From an uncultured Limosilactobacillus sp. (GTDB lineage Bacteria > Bacillota > Bacilli > Lactobacillales > Lactobacillaceae): DNA of 25,595 nt. Positions 14,280 through 23,039 of this stretch are shown here, one piece after another. How positions within the stretch are numbered: the stretch's first letter is position 1; every line of letters starts with the position of its first letter. The position numbers and the translations under genes are program-made. The stretch lies in the NCBI RefSeq assembly GCF_934202235.1, contig NZ_CAKPXS010000024.1, positions 1-25,595 of the forward strand, in the 5' to 3' direction. The notes below the pieces were generated by a model. That model was given only the letters and a program-made list of their open reading frames with translations, did no database searches and had not been told where the DNA came from.

Positions 14280-17144
14280 TTATCCCTTCATCAACTCGGG
14301 ATGGGCCTTTGCCCAATCCGGATCACGTTGGAGCATTGGCAGCAGGTAGTGCCCAGTGTAGCTAGCAGCCACTGTCGCTACTTGTTCTGGTGTCCCGGTA
14401 GCAACCACCTGGCCACCAGCTTCCCCACCTTCTGGTCCAAGGTCAATCAACCAGTCAGCAGCCTTGACCACGTCTAATTCGTGTTCAATCACCAACACCG
14501 TGTTGCCAGCGTCGACTAGTCGCTGGATCACTCCCAGCAACCGCTTAATATCATCCATGTGCAAACCAGTTGTTGGTTCATCAAGAATATAAAAACTCTT
14601 CCCGTGACTCTGTTTATGCAGTTCGGCAGCCAGTTTCATTCGCTGAGCTTCGCCACCCGAAAGCGTCGTCGCTGGTTGTCCGAGGTGAACATAACCGAGA
14701 CCAACATCCTCAATTGTTTGCAGCTTCCGCTTGATCTTTGGAATCGCACTGAAGAACTTCAGGGCTTCGCTAACAGTCATATTTAACACGTCGGCGATAT
14801 TCTTCCCCTTATATTCTACTTCCAGTGTTTCAGAATTGTAGCGGGTCCCATGGCAAACCTCACAAGGGACGTAGACATCCGGCAGGAAGTTCATTTCGAT
14901 CTTCAAAATACCGTCGCCGTGGCAGGCCTCACAACGACCGCCCTTAATGTTGAAACTAAAGCGCCCCTTGCTATAACCCCGAATCTTCGCATCGTTAGTC
15001 TGGGCAAATAGTTCGCGGATGTCCTCAAACACCCCAGTATAGGTCGCCGGGTTGCTCCGCGGCGTTCGGCCAATCGGTGACTGGTCAATATCAATAATCT
15101 TGTCAATGTAGTCCAAGCCACTGATTGACTGGTATTTCCCTGGTTTGGCCGAATTATGGTTCAGCTTCTGCGCTAATAACCGTTTCAAGATGAGGTTAAC
15201 CAGGGTGGACTTGCCAGACCCCGAGACCCCAGTGACGCAGATAAACTTGCCGAGCGGAAACTTCACCGTAATGTCCTTCAGGTTGTTAGCCGCGGCCCCC
15301 TTGAGGACAATTTGATGGCCATTGCCGGCCCGCCTCGTGAGGGGAACAGGAATCCGCTTCTTCCCTGACAGGTACTGGCCGGTCAAGGACTTCCGGCTAC
15401 GCATGATCTGCATCGGTGTTCCCGCCGCCATCACTTGACCACCGTGCTCACCCGCGCCAGGGCCGATATCGATAATGTAGTCAGCTGCTCGCATCGTATC
15501 CTCGTCGTGTTCAACCACGATCAGGGTGTTGCCTAAATCGCGCATCTTTTTGAGAGAAGAAATTAGACGGTTGTTGTCACGCTGATGCAACCCAATCGAT
15601 GGCTCGTCAAGGACGTAGATCACCCCCGAAAGGTTCGACCCAATCTGGGTGGCCAACCGGATCCGCTGAGCTTCCCCACCGGAAAGGGTGTTGGCCGACC
15701 GGCTCAGCGTCAGATAATCCACCCCGACATTTTTCATAAAGGTCAGCCGGTCAAGGATTTCCTTCAAGATTGGCCGGGCAATTTTTTCATCCTGGTCAGA
15801 CAAGGACACAGCGTCAAAGAACTCAATTGCTTTGCTGATTGGCAACTCTGAGACTTGACCAATGTTTTGACCATTAATCTGAACGCATAAGGCCCGTTGG
15901 TTTAAGCGGTAACCATGGCAAACTGGACACGGCAATTCCGTCATGTACTTACGCATCTGCTCACGCGTAAAGTCGGAATTTGTCTCGTGGTAGCGCCGCT
16001 TGACGTTGTTCACGACCCCTTCAAACTTCACATCAACATCCCGAATGCCACCGTAATCGTTCTCATAGTGGAAGTGAAATTCGGTCTCACCATTGCCATA
16101 GAGAATTTGCCGTTGTTGCTTTTTCGTCAGCTTATTAAACGGCACATCCATTGGAATGGCCGCAGACTGACAAAATTGTTCCAGTAGTGACGGATAGTAC
16201 TTCGAGGAAATGGGATTCCATGGCACAATTGCCCCTTCGCTAAGGGTCTTAGTGCGGTCAGGAACTACCAGGTCGACGTCCACTGCCAACTTCATTCCCA
16301 GCCCCTCACATTCGGGGCAGGCCCCCATCGGCGCGTTAAAAGAAAACAGCCGTGGCTCCAATTCGCCGACCGTAAACCCACAAACTGGGCAGGCATAGTG
16401 TTCAGAGAAAGGAATTGTCTTACCGCCAATCACATCAGCAATCGCGTAACCGTCACTCAGGCGCAGCGCTGCTTCAAACGAGTCGAACAGGCGCGACCGA
16501 ATCCCGTCCTTGACGATAATTCGGTCCACCACCACGTTGACATCGTGATTCTGATTCTTATTCAGGTCCGGCACGTCGTCCAAATCGTAGGTCTCACCAT
16601 CAACCTGCACCCGAACAAAGCCATCGCGCTTAATTTTCGCCAGGACTTTCTTTTGGCTGCCCTTTTTATGGCGGACAACTGGCGAAAGAATTTGCAAGCG
16701 CGTTTTTGCCGGTAACTGCAAAATCCTGTCAACCATCTGTTCTGGTGACTGGCTGGTAATCGGAATGTGGTCATTTGGACAGATTGGTGTCCCGACTCGT
16801 GCCCACAACAAGCGAAGGAAGTCGTTAATTTCAGTAACCGTCCCGACAGTCGAACGCGGGTTATGGCTAGTCGTTTTCTGGTCAATGGAAATGGCTGGCG
16901 ATAACCCTTCAATACTATCAACATCAGGCTTATCCATCTGACCCAAGAACTGACGCGCATAGGCTGACAAACTTTCGACGTACCGGCGCTGCCCTTCAGC
17001 GTAAAGGGTATCAAAAGCGAGCGAACTCTTTCCCGAACCAGATAAACCGGTAATAACAACCAGCTTGTCTTTGGGAATCGTCACGTTAATGTTCTTGAGG
17101 TTATGGGCACGCGCCCCCCGGATAATAATCTTGTTATTAGCCAT
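14280..17144 (-). CDS. uvrA: Excinuclease ABC subunit A
   Basis: The damage-sensing ATPase of nucleotide excision repair; with UvrB it locates bulky lesions before UvrC cuts. It is 954 residues, a full-length UvrA with two ABC modules: Walker A GLSGSGKS (33-40) and a second GVSGSGKST near 640, and two LSGGEAQR signatures. Zinc-binding Cys clusters are visible as CPVC...CPEC, CPVCHG and CEACHG...CEVCHG. The start codon shares its A with the uvrB stop (TAATG), and a GAGG ribosome binding site lies inside the last uvrB codons, so translation is coupled. Expression follows the SOS-controlled uvrB promoter. Confidence 0.98.
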   Translation of the reverse strand: MANNKIIIRGARAHNLKNINVTIPKDKLVVITGLSGSGKSSLAFDTLYAEGQRRYVESLSAYARQFLGQMDKPDVDSIEGLSPAISIDQKTTSHNPRSTVGTVTEINDFLRLLWARVGTPICPNDHIPITSQSPEQMVDRILQLPAKTRLQILSPVVRHKKGSQKKVLAKIKRDGFVRVQVDGETYDLDDVPDLNKNQNHDVNVVVDRIIVKDGIRSRLFDSFEAALRLSDGYAIADVIGGKTIPFSEHYACPVCGFTVGELEPRLFSFNAPMGACPECEGLGMKLAVDVDLVVPDRTKTLSEGAIVPWNPISSKYYPSLLEQFCQSAAIPMDVPFNKLTKKQQRQILYGNGETEFHFHYENDYGGIRDVDVKFEGVVNNVKRRYHETNSDFTREQMRKYMTELPCPVCHGYRLNQRALCVQINGQNIGQVSELPISKAIEFFDAVSLSDQDEKIARPILKEILDRLTFMKNVGVDYLTLSRSANTLSGGEAQRIRLATQIGSNLSGVIYVLDEPSIGLHQRDNNRLISSLKKMRDLGNTLIVVEHDEDTMRAADYIIDIGPGAGEHGGQVMAAGTPMQIMRSRKSLTGQYLSGKKRIPVPLTRRAGNGHQIVLKGAAANNLKDITVKFPLGKFICVTGVSGSGKSTLVNLILKRLLAQKLNHNSAKPGKYQSISGLDYIDKIIDIDQSPIGRTPRSNPATYTGVFEDIRELFAQTNDAKIRGYSKGRFSFNIKGGRCEACHGDGILKIEMNFLPDVYVPCEVCHGTRYNSETLEVEYKGKNIADVLNMTVSEALKFFSAIPKIKRKLQTIEDVGLGYVHLGQPATTLSGGEAQRMKLAAELHKQSHGKSFYILDEPTTGLHMDDIKRLLGVIQRLVDAGNTVLVIEHELDVVKAADWLIDLGPEGGEAGGQVVATGTPEQVATVAASYTGHYLLPMLQRDPDWAKAHPELMKG

Positions 17145-19177
17145 TATTTCTTACCTCGCTTCCCTGATGATTTCTTGACTGCGCCCTTTAATTCGAGCAC
17201 CGTATCACGAAGTGTCGCCGCCTGTTCAAAGTCGAGCCGTTTAGCAGCATCACGCATTTGCTCTGTCAAATCATCAATCATTTGCTGTTGAGCATTCCCG
17301 TCCAACTTGGCAAAATCCTTGTTGGTAAACTCAGCATCCGTCTTTTCACCGTCTTCTGCCGGCGTCCCCGCAGTAATTGCGGCGGCAATCGGCTTAATAA
17401 TCGTTTTCGGCGTAATACCATGATCATGGTTGTATTTTTCCTGAATCTGGCGGCGACGGTGAGTCTCATCAATCGCCTTTTGCATGGATTCAGTCACACT
17501 ATCGGCATACATAATTACCGCTCCGTGTTCATTGCGGGCGGCACGGCCAATGGTTTGGATCAACGACCGCTCATTACGTAAAAAGCCTTCCTTATCAGCA
17601 TCCAAAATGGCCACCAGGGATACTTCCGGAACGTCAAGTCCTTCCCGCAACAGGTTAATCCCCACTAGGACGTCAAACTTTCCCAGTCGTAAGTCGCGAA
17701 TTATCTGGGTCCGCTCCAGGGTTTTGATGTCGCTGTGAAGGTACTTACACTTGATTCCCAGGTCCTTGAGGTAGTCACTCAGGTCTTCGGCCATCTTTTT
17801 CGTCAGCGTTGTCACAAAGACCCGTTCATGGTGATCAATCCGCTGGTGGATTTCACCAACCAAGTTATCAATCTGTCCCATTACTGGCCGTACTTCAATC
17901 GTCGGATCCAAGAGCCCGGTTGGCCGAATTACCTGCTGAATAACGTGGTCAGTCTGGTTGAGCTCGTATGGTCCCGGAGTAGCGGACATGTAAACGACCT
18001 GGTTAACTCGCTGTTCAAATTCCTTGAGCTTGAGGGGGCGGTTATCCAGGGCGCTCGGCAAACGAAAACCGTAGTTAATCAGCATTTGTTTGCGGGCCCG
18101 GTCACCGTTGTACATCCCCCGCACCTGGGGCATCGTTTGGTGGGACTCATCGACCACCAGCAAAAAGTCCTTGGGGAAGAAATCCAAGAGAGTAAATGGC
18201 GGCTCCCCCGCTTGACGGCCATCCATATAACGAGAGTAGTTTTCAATCCCGTTGGTGTAGCCCATTTCCCGCATCATCTCAATGTCAAAGGTGGTCCGTT
18301 GCTGGATCCGTTCTGCTTCGAGCAGCTTGCCTTCCTTGGTGAACTTATCCACCTGTTCTTCCATTTCCTGCTTAATTTGCGGCAGTGCCCGGTTCATGAC
18401 GTCTTCGTTGGTCATAAAGTGGGTTGCTGGGAAGATGGACACGTGCTGGTAGTCATCTAGCACTTCACCGGTCAAGGCATCAACCTCCCGAATACGGTCA
18501 ATCTCGTCACCGAAAAATTCAATCCGTAATGCTTTCTCGTCACGCGATGCCGGGAATACTTCGACGACATCGCCATGGACACGGAACCGTCCCCGTTCAA
18601 AGTCAATATCGTTACGGTCAAATTGAATCTCCACCAAGTCTTTCAGCAGGGTATTACGTTCAATCTCTTGCCCAACGTGCAGTGATAAAACCGCCTTCTG
18701 GTATTCACGGGGGTCACCCAACCCGAAAATACTGGACACCGACGCCACCACAATCACATCGTTCCGTTCCAGGAGAGAGCTCGTTGCCCCGTGGCGGAGC
18801 TTATCAATCTCGTCATTAATTGAGGCGTCTTTTTCAATATAGGTATCAGAACTGGGCACGTAGGCTTCTGGTTGGTAATAATCGTAGTAGGACACAAAGT
18901 ACTCCACCGCGTTGTGGGGGAAGAACTTCTTCATTTCACTGTAAAGCTGTCCGGCCAGGGTTTTGTTGTGGCTGAGGATTAAGGTCGGTTTATTAACCTT
19001 TGCAATCACGTTAGAAATAGTAAAGGTCTTGCCCGTCCCGGTCGCCCCTTCGAGGATTTGAGCTTTTTCACCCTTTTTCAGACCAGTTGTTAGCTGCTGG
19101 ATTGCTTCAGGCTGGTCACCAGTCGGTTGGTAGTCGGACACTAATTCAAACTTTCGGTCTGGTTGCCGATAAATCAT
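17144..19177 (-). CDS. uvrB: Excinuclease ABC subunit B
   Basis: The helicase-like subunit that verifies damage and loads UvrC. It is 677 residues from the ATG at 19177 (MIYRQPDRKFEL); GGGAGG lies 6 nt before it. An earlier in-frame ATG would add 19 unconserved residues encoded across the ribosome binding site. Visible: Walker A GATGTGKT (44-51), the Tyr-rich beta-hairpin region YFVSYYDYYQPEAY that clamps DNA, DESHQTMPQ (motif II), QTIGRAARN (motif VI), and a C-terminal UVR coiled coil (DDLTEQMRDAAKRLDFE) for UvrC contact. uvrA follows with a one-base overlap. Confidence 0.98.
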   Translation of the reverse strand: MIYRQPDRKFELVSDYQPTGDQPEAIQQLTTGLKKGEKAQILEGATGTGKTFTISNVIAKVNKPTLILSHNKTLAGQLYSEMKKFFPHNAVEYFVSYYDYYQPEAYVPSSDTYIEKDASINDEIDKLRHGATSSLLERNDVIVVASVSSIFGLGDPREYQKAVLSLHVGQEIERNTLLKDLVEIQFDRNDIDFERGRFRVHGDVVEVFPASRDEKALRIEFFGDEIDRIREVDALTGEVLDDYQHVSIFPATHFMTNEDVMNRALPQIKQEMEEQVDKFTKEGKLLEAERIQQRTTFDIEMMREMGYTNGIENYSRYMDGRQAGEPPFTLLDFFPKDFLLVVDESHQTMPQVRGMYNGDRARKQMLINYGFRLPSALDNRPLKLKEFEQRVNQVVYMSATPGPYELNQTDHVIQQVIRPTGLLDPTIEVRPVMGQIDNLVGEIHQRIDHHERVFVTTLTKKMAEDLSDYLKDLGIKCKYLHSDIKTLERTQIIRDLRLGKFDVLVGINLLREGLDVPEVSLVAILDADKEGFLRNERSLIQTIGRAARNEHGAVIMYADSVTESMQKAIDETHRRRQIQEKYNHDHGITPKTIIKPIAAAITAGTPAEDGEKTDAEFTNKDFAKLDGNAQQQMIDDLTEQMRDAAKRLDFEQAATLRDTVLELKGAVKKSSGKRGKK

Positions 19178-19245
19178 GATATCCTCCCTTTTTTCCGTGT
19201 TAAAAAGGGGAAAGCAGCTGCCATCCCCCTTCAAAATCTCCCATT

Positions 19246-19274
19246 ATTTTACCACACGAACATATATTCGTCGA
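19246..19274 (-). promoter_or_regulatory. Promoter of uvrB-uvrA
   Basis: Minus strand: -10 TAAAAT (19246-19251), 17-nt spacer, weak -35 TCGACG (19269-19274). The spacer holds the SOS box, as expected for a LexA-repressed promoter. Confidence 0.65.
19257..19270 (-). promoter_or_regulatory. SOS box (LexA/DinR operator)
   Basis: Plus-strand CGAACATATATTCG matches the Gram-positive consensus CGAACRNRYGTTYG at all but one position (A for G at position 10). It predicts that uvrBA is induced by DNA damage. Confidence 0.85.
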
Positions 19275-19288
19275 AAAATATGCAGAAC

Positions 19289-19315
19289 AAAAAGGATGCG
19301 GTTTCCCACATCCTT
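19289..19315 (-). terminator. Terminator of the trxB-HAD-pgm unit
   Basis: Minus strand: a 10-bp stem (AAGGATGTGG with CCGCATCCTT, one G-U), GAAA tetraloop, then TTTG; it starts 6 nt after the pgm stop. Confidence 0.88.
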
Positions 19316-19320
19316 CAAGC

Positions 19321-21048
19321 TTATTCCTTCGTTAATTCTTCAATCGCCTTTTCAAACTGACCAAGCTTTCGGTTGGCTTCATCCAGCGTTGTTGCCGCCG
19401 TCCCCACATAGAACTTCAGCTTCGGTTCAGTTCCTGATGGCCGGATAGCGACCCACGTGTCATCATCCAAAATGTACTTCAGGACATTTGACGTTGGCAT
19501 CCCCATCTTAGTTGTCTTACCGGCCGTTGTGGTGGTGTCGTTGCTGAAGTCTTCAGTTGTTACTACCTGGTGACCAGCAAAGTCAGCAATGCCTTCGTCG
19601 CGGAACTTCTTCATCATTGCGCTCATCTTCTGTGGACCGTCGACACCTGGGTACATCTTCGCAACGGTCTTTTCACGGAAGTAACCGTATTTCTTAAACA
19701 GTTCCTGAACACCATCATACATCGTCATCTGACGACTGCGGTAGTAAGCAGCAATTTCCGCCAAGAGCGTCAGTGACTGAATCGCATCCTTATCACGAAC
19801 AAACGGCTTGATCAGGTAGCCATAGCTTTCTTCAAAGCCAAACATGAAGGTATGGTCAGCCTTGCCAGTTTCATACTGGTGGATCTGATCAGCAATCCAC
19901 TTAAAGCCCGTCAGGACATTAATCATCCCCACACCGTACGATTCAGCAATCTTGCTTGGCAAAGTGGATGAAACAATTGACTTAACCGCAACAGCGTTAG
20001 CCGGCAAAGTTCCCGCCTGCTTGTGAGCTTCCAACAGGTAGTGCAGCATGATGGCTGCAATCTGGTTACCAGTCAGCAGCTGGTATTCGCCATCTGGATG
20101 ACGGACCGCACAACCAAGCCGGTCGGCATCCGGGTCAGTGGCAATCAGTACATCAGCTCCCACCTTTTTTCCCAGGGCAATCGAACGCACAAATGCTTCG
20201 GGAAATTCCGGGTTCGGGTGGACTAATCCTGGAAAGTCGCCGTTTGGCTGGGCCTCTGTTGGCTCAATGACAAAGTTAGTAAAACCTGCTTGGCGAAGCG
20301 CACGTTCACCGAGCATCCTCCCAGTCCCGCACAGCGGTGAGAAAACAAACTTCATATCCTTACCAAACTGGTGTGCCAGGTCCTTATTAACCGTAACGTC
20401 CTTAGCATGTTCCAGGTAAGCGTGGTCAACGTCCTCACCCATTTCCACTTCTAAGCCACGATTTTTCATGTCCTGTTCGTCAGCCAACGGAATGTTGAAC
20501 AGGTCATCAATTTCGCGGATGTAGCCAGTCATCATGTCCGACTCTTTTGGCGGCATTTGACCACCATCTTCGCCATAAATCTTGTATCCGTTGTATTCCT
20601 TCGGGTTGTGGCTAGCCGTAATCATAATGCCCGCATAGCAATGGTGATAACGAACGGCAAATGATAGTTCTGGTGTTGGGCGAACGTTATCGTAGATGTA
20701 AACCTTGATGTCGTGAGCACCGAGCACCCTGGCAGCATCGTGAGCAAACTTACGAGAATGGTGACGAGAATCAAAACTGATAGCCACACCACGCTGCTTA
20801 GTCTCGTCACCCAGTGAATCCATCAAGGAAGCCAAGCCAGCGGTGGCCTGCCGGACGGTGTAAATGTTCATCCGGTTAATCCCCGGCCCCATGATTCCCC
20901 GCATACCGGCGGTACCAAAAGACATCGGAGCATAGAAGGCATCCTCGATTTCCTCATCGTTTCCCTTCATCGCAGACAATTCGGCTTTCAAATCAGCCGC
21001 CAGGCGAGGTTGGTCAACCCAGCTCTGGTAAGTTTCTTTCCAGCTCAA
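19321..21048 (-). CDS. pgm: Phosphoglucomutase / phosphomannomutase (alpha-D-phosphohexomutase)
   Basis: Interconverts glucose-6-phosphate and glucose-1-phosphate, the precursor for UDP-glucose made by GalU. It is 575 residues, the PgcA-type length of Firmicutes. Phosphoserine Ser146 lies in TASHNPKEYNGYK; the Mg2+ loop DPDADR (Asp305, 307, 309), the sugar-binding GFEESYGYL and the phosphate-binding RPSGTEPKLKFY near the C-terminus are present. The start is TTG, with AAGGAG 8 nt before it. It follows the HAD gene by 70 nt, where a TATAAT may add a promoter, and is ended by a strong terminator. Activity on mannose phosphates cannot be excluded. Confidence 0.96.
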   Translation of the reverse strand: MSWKETYQSWVDQPRLAADLKAELSAMKGNDEEIEDAFYAPMSFGTAGMRGIMGPGINRMNIYTVRQATAGLASLMDSLGDETKQRGVAISFDSRHHSRKFAHDAARVLGAHDIKVYIYDNVRPTPELSFAVRYHHCYAGIMITASHNPKEYNGYKIYGEDGGQMPPKESDMMTGYIREIDDLFNIPLADEQDMKNRGLEVEMGEDVDHAYLEHAKDVTVNKDLAHQFGKDMKFVFSPLCGTGRMLGERALRQAGFTNFVIEPTEAQPNGDFPGLVHPNPEFPEAFVRSIALGKKVGADVLIATDPDADRLGCAVRHPDGEYQLLTGNQIAAIMLHYLLEAHKQAGTLPANAVAVKSIVSSTLPSKIAESYGVGMINVLTGFKWIADQIHQYETGKADHTFMFGFEESYGYLIKPFVRDKDAIQSLTLLAEIAAYYRSRQMTMYDGVQELFKKYGYFREKTVAKMYPGVDGPQKMSAMMKKFRDEGIADFAGHQVVTTEDFSNDTTTTAGKTTKMGMPTSNVLKYILDDDTWVAIRPSGTEPKLKFYVGTAATTLDEANRKLGQFEKAIEELTKE

Positions 21049-21084
21049 AACGCCATCTCCTTCGTTTATTCAATCATCTCGTTA

Positions 21085-21090
21085 ATTATA
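21085..21090 (-). promoter_or_regulatory. Possible internal -10 upstream of pgm
   Basis: Minus strand: a perfect TATAAT in the 70-nt HAD-pgm gap, with only a poor -35 (TCGCTT at 17 nt). It may give extra pgm transcription. Confidence 0.4.
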
Positions 21091-21118
21091 CCGCAAACGC
21101 CCAGTTCAAGCGACACCC

Positions 21119-21925
21119 CTAGCCAAGTTGACCAGTGGCGGCCCACCGTTCTATTTGCTGGGCAACACCATCATTTTCTGCTGAGGGGACAATCCGCCTG
21201 GCAACTGCCTTCACCTCTTCAGCAGCGTTGTCAACAGCTAGCGGCCACCCGACGGCGTTGAGCATCGCTAAATCATTGCCACCATCACCAAAGGCCGCTA
21301 ATTCGCTCTTCGACAATGAATATCGTTGCCGGACGTAGTTAACAACAGCAGCCTTCCCAGCTGCACTACTGGTAATCTCCAGATACCCGCCGCCGGTCGC
21401 ATAGAAGCGAATATCAGGCAACGCGAGCCGACGAAGGGCCGTTGAGACCCGTGTGAATTGAGTAGCATCCGGGACAATTACCAGCATGGCGAGCACCTCA
21501 TCGCTAATGGATGACCGCTGCTTGAGCAAGGGGGGAATGCCAGTATATTCGGCCTCTTCTTCGATATCGGGGTCCATTCCGTTAACATACCAATGGTTTA
21601 ACTCGTACCAGCAATAATGCAGGCGGGGAAAATCAGTGGTCAGTTCCGTCATTACTTTTAAGACTGTCGGTACCTTAATTGGAAAGGTTTTTAATACCTT
21701 GATTTTCCCCTTTGTCATTTCGAAAATGACCGCCCCGTTGTTGGCGCAGTGAATACCGTCTAATCTCAATTGGTCGATCATCGGCCGCATTTGAACCGGC
21801 ATCCGCCCTGACACGAGGGAGAGCGGAACGGGACAATGAGATAAGGTGGTAACGGTCCTCCCAGAAAAGGGCCGATAATAAGGCAAAATCGTCCCGTCGA
21901 TATCAGAAAAAATCCACCTAATCAT
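21119..21925 (-). CDS. HAD superfamily (Cof-type) phosphatase
   Basis: A 268-residue Cof/YidA-type HAD hydrolase. Motif I is FSDIDGT (nucleophile Asp8, acid Asp10), motif II is LVSGR (Ser39), motif III is Lys191, and motif IV is FGDGGNDLAML (Asp214, Asp218). The ~100-residue C2-type cap lies between motifs II and III. Such enzymes dephosphorylate sugar phosphates, nucleotides or flavin precursors; the substrate cannot be read from sequence. The start is the ATG at 21925, right before MIRWIFSDIDGT. It overlaps the trxB stop by 8 nt (ATGATTAG) and has only a weak ribosome binding site, so it probably depends on translational coupling. A longer upstream ORF merely runs into trxB. Confidence 0.93.
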   Translation of the reverse strand: MIRWIFSDIDGTILPYYRPFSGRTVTTLSHCPVPLSLVSGRMPVQMRPMIDQLRLDGIHCANNGAVIFEMTKGKIKVLKTFPIKVPTVLKVMTELTTDFPRLHYCWYELNHWYVNGMDPDIEEEAEYTGIPPLLKQRSSISDEVLAMLVIVPDATQFTRVSTALRRLALPDIRFYATGGGYLEITSSAAGKAAVVNYVRQRYSLSKSELAAFGDGGNDLAMLNAVGWPLAVDNAAEEVKAVARRIVPSAENDGVAQQIERWAATGQLG

Positions 21926-22868
21926 TGACGACTGCTTTCTCTTGAAGATAGTGATATACCTGTTGACCAGCAATGGCCCCATCACCAACAGCCGTGGCGA
22001 CCTGCCGAAGTGGCGTTTCGCGAACGTCACCAATCGCAAAGATTCCCGGTTGTTTAGTTCTCATCAGTGAGTCTGTCTTCACCCAGCCACGCTCATCCAA
22101 AATCCCCAACTGGGCAAATGGTTCAGTCATTGGAACACTCCCAACGTAAATAAAGACACCATCTGTTTTCAGCTGGCCCTTTTCCTGGGTCTGATTATTG
22201 ACTGTTGTGACCGCCTGAACCTTCTTGTCGTCACCAATAATGGCGGTCACGCTGGTATTAAAGAGAAATTCAATGTTATCATGTTGCTTCGCTTGTTCTT
22301 GGAGGAGCGGTTGCGCCCGCAAATGGTCTTTGCGAACCAAAATGCTGACCTTGCCGGCCAACCCCGCGAGGTAAGTTCCTTCTTCAACCGCGGAGTCTCC
22401 ACCACCAACCACGACCACGTGCTGGTCGCGGAAAAAGGCACCATCACAGACGGCACAATAAGAAACACCCCGGCCACCATATTCTTCTTCGCCGGGAACA
22501 CCAAGGTGGCGCTGACTCGAGCCGGTGGCAATCACTACTGCCCGGGCACGGAAAGTATCTCCCATATCGGTCGTTAATACTTTCCAGTCTCCATCAACAG
22601 TCAGTTCCTCCACCGTTCCGTAGGCATACTGGGCACCAAACTGGGTCGCTCCCTGATACATTTTTTCAGCTAATTCGGGCCCCTTCACCGACTTAAACCC
22701 GGTGTAGTTTTCAATGGTAGCAGTATTGTTGAGGTTTCCCCCATAAATACCGCGGTCAAGCATCAGTACTGACAGGTTGGCCCGTGAAGCGTAAAGTGCC
22801 GCCGTCATACCGCCCGGACCTGCACCAATCACAATTACGTCGTAGTCTGTCTTTTTTTCTTCAGTCAT
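21918..22868 (-). CDS. trxB: Thioredoxin reductase (NADPH)
   Basis: An FAD enzyme that reduces thioredoxin with NADPH and keeps cytoplasmic thiols reduced. It is 316 residues. FAD motif GAGPGG is at 15-20, the redox disulfide Cys138-Cys141 in CAVCDGAFF, the NADPH loop GGGDSA at 155-160, and the C-terminal FAD-contacting GIFAIGDVR. The 2'-phosphate-binding HRRxxxR motif reads VRKDHLR (178-184), without the His. A GAGGAGG ribosome binding site precedes the ATG. It is first in trxB-HAD-pgm and has its own promoter, with a palindrome just upstream. Confidence 0.97.
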   Translation of the reverse strand: MTEEKKTDYDVIVIGAGPGGMTAALYASRANLSVLMLDRGIYGGNLNNTATIENYTGFKSVKGPELAEKMYQGATQFGAQYAYGTVEELTVDGDWKVLTTDMGDTFRARAVVIATGSSQRHLGVPGEEEYGGRGVSYCAVCDGAFFRDQHVVVVGGGDSAVEEGTYLAGLAGKVSILVRKDHLRAQPLLQEQAKQHDNIEFLFNTSVTAIIGDDKKVQAVTTVNNQTQEKGQLKTDGVFIYVGSVPMTEPFAQLGILDERGWVKTDSLMRTKQPGIFAIGDVRETPLRQVATAVGDGAIAGQQVYHYLQEKAVVND

Positions 22869-22903
22869 TGTAAAACCTCCTCGTGGTTTGTGCTGTTAAC
22901 CTC

Positions 22904-22932
22904 ATCATACCGGGCCGCTGGCGAAAAGTCTA
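22904..22932 (-). promoter_or_regulatory. Promoter of trxB
   Basis: Minus strand: -35 TAGACT (22927-22932), 17-nt spacer, -10 TATGAT (22904-22909). Confidence 0.65.
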
Positions 22933-22940
22933 GCAGGTAG

Positions 22941-22955
22941 CTTACCTTTAGTAAG
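22941..22955. promoter_or_regulatory. Palindrome just upstream of the trxB -35
   Basis: CTTAC, 5 nt, GTAAG forms a 15-bp inverted repeat about 50 nt before the likely transcript start, next to the -35. The TTAC...GTAA form resembles sites of MarR/HxlR-type redox regulators. It could equally bind an activator; the assignment is inferred. Confidence 0.35.
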
Positions 22956-22990
22956 TGTCACTCTCAAGGCGCAAACTTCCCCCTGCACAG

Positions 22991-23021
22991 AACAAAAAAT
23001 GCTGGGAGCTCCCAGCATTAT
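22991..23021 (-). terminator. Terminator of galU
   Basis: Minus strand: AATGCTGGG pairs with CCCAGCATT around AGCT, followed by TTTTG, ~20 nt after the galU stop. Confidence 0.9.
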
Positions 23022-23039
23022 TTGTCATGAGCAACCAGA

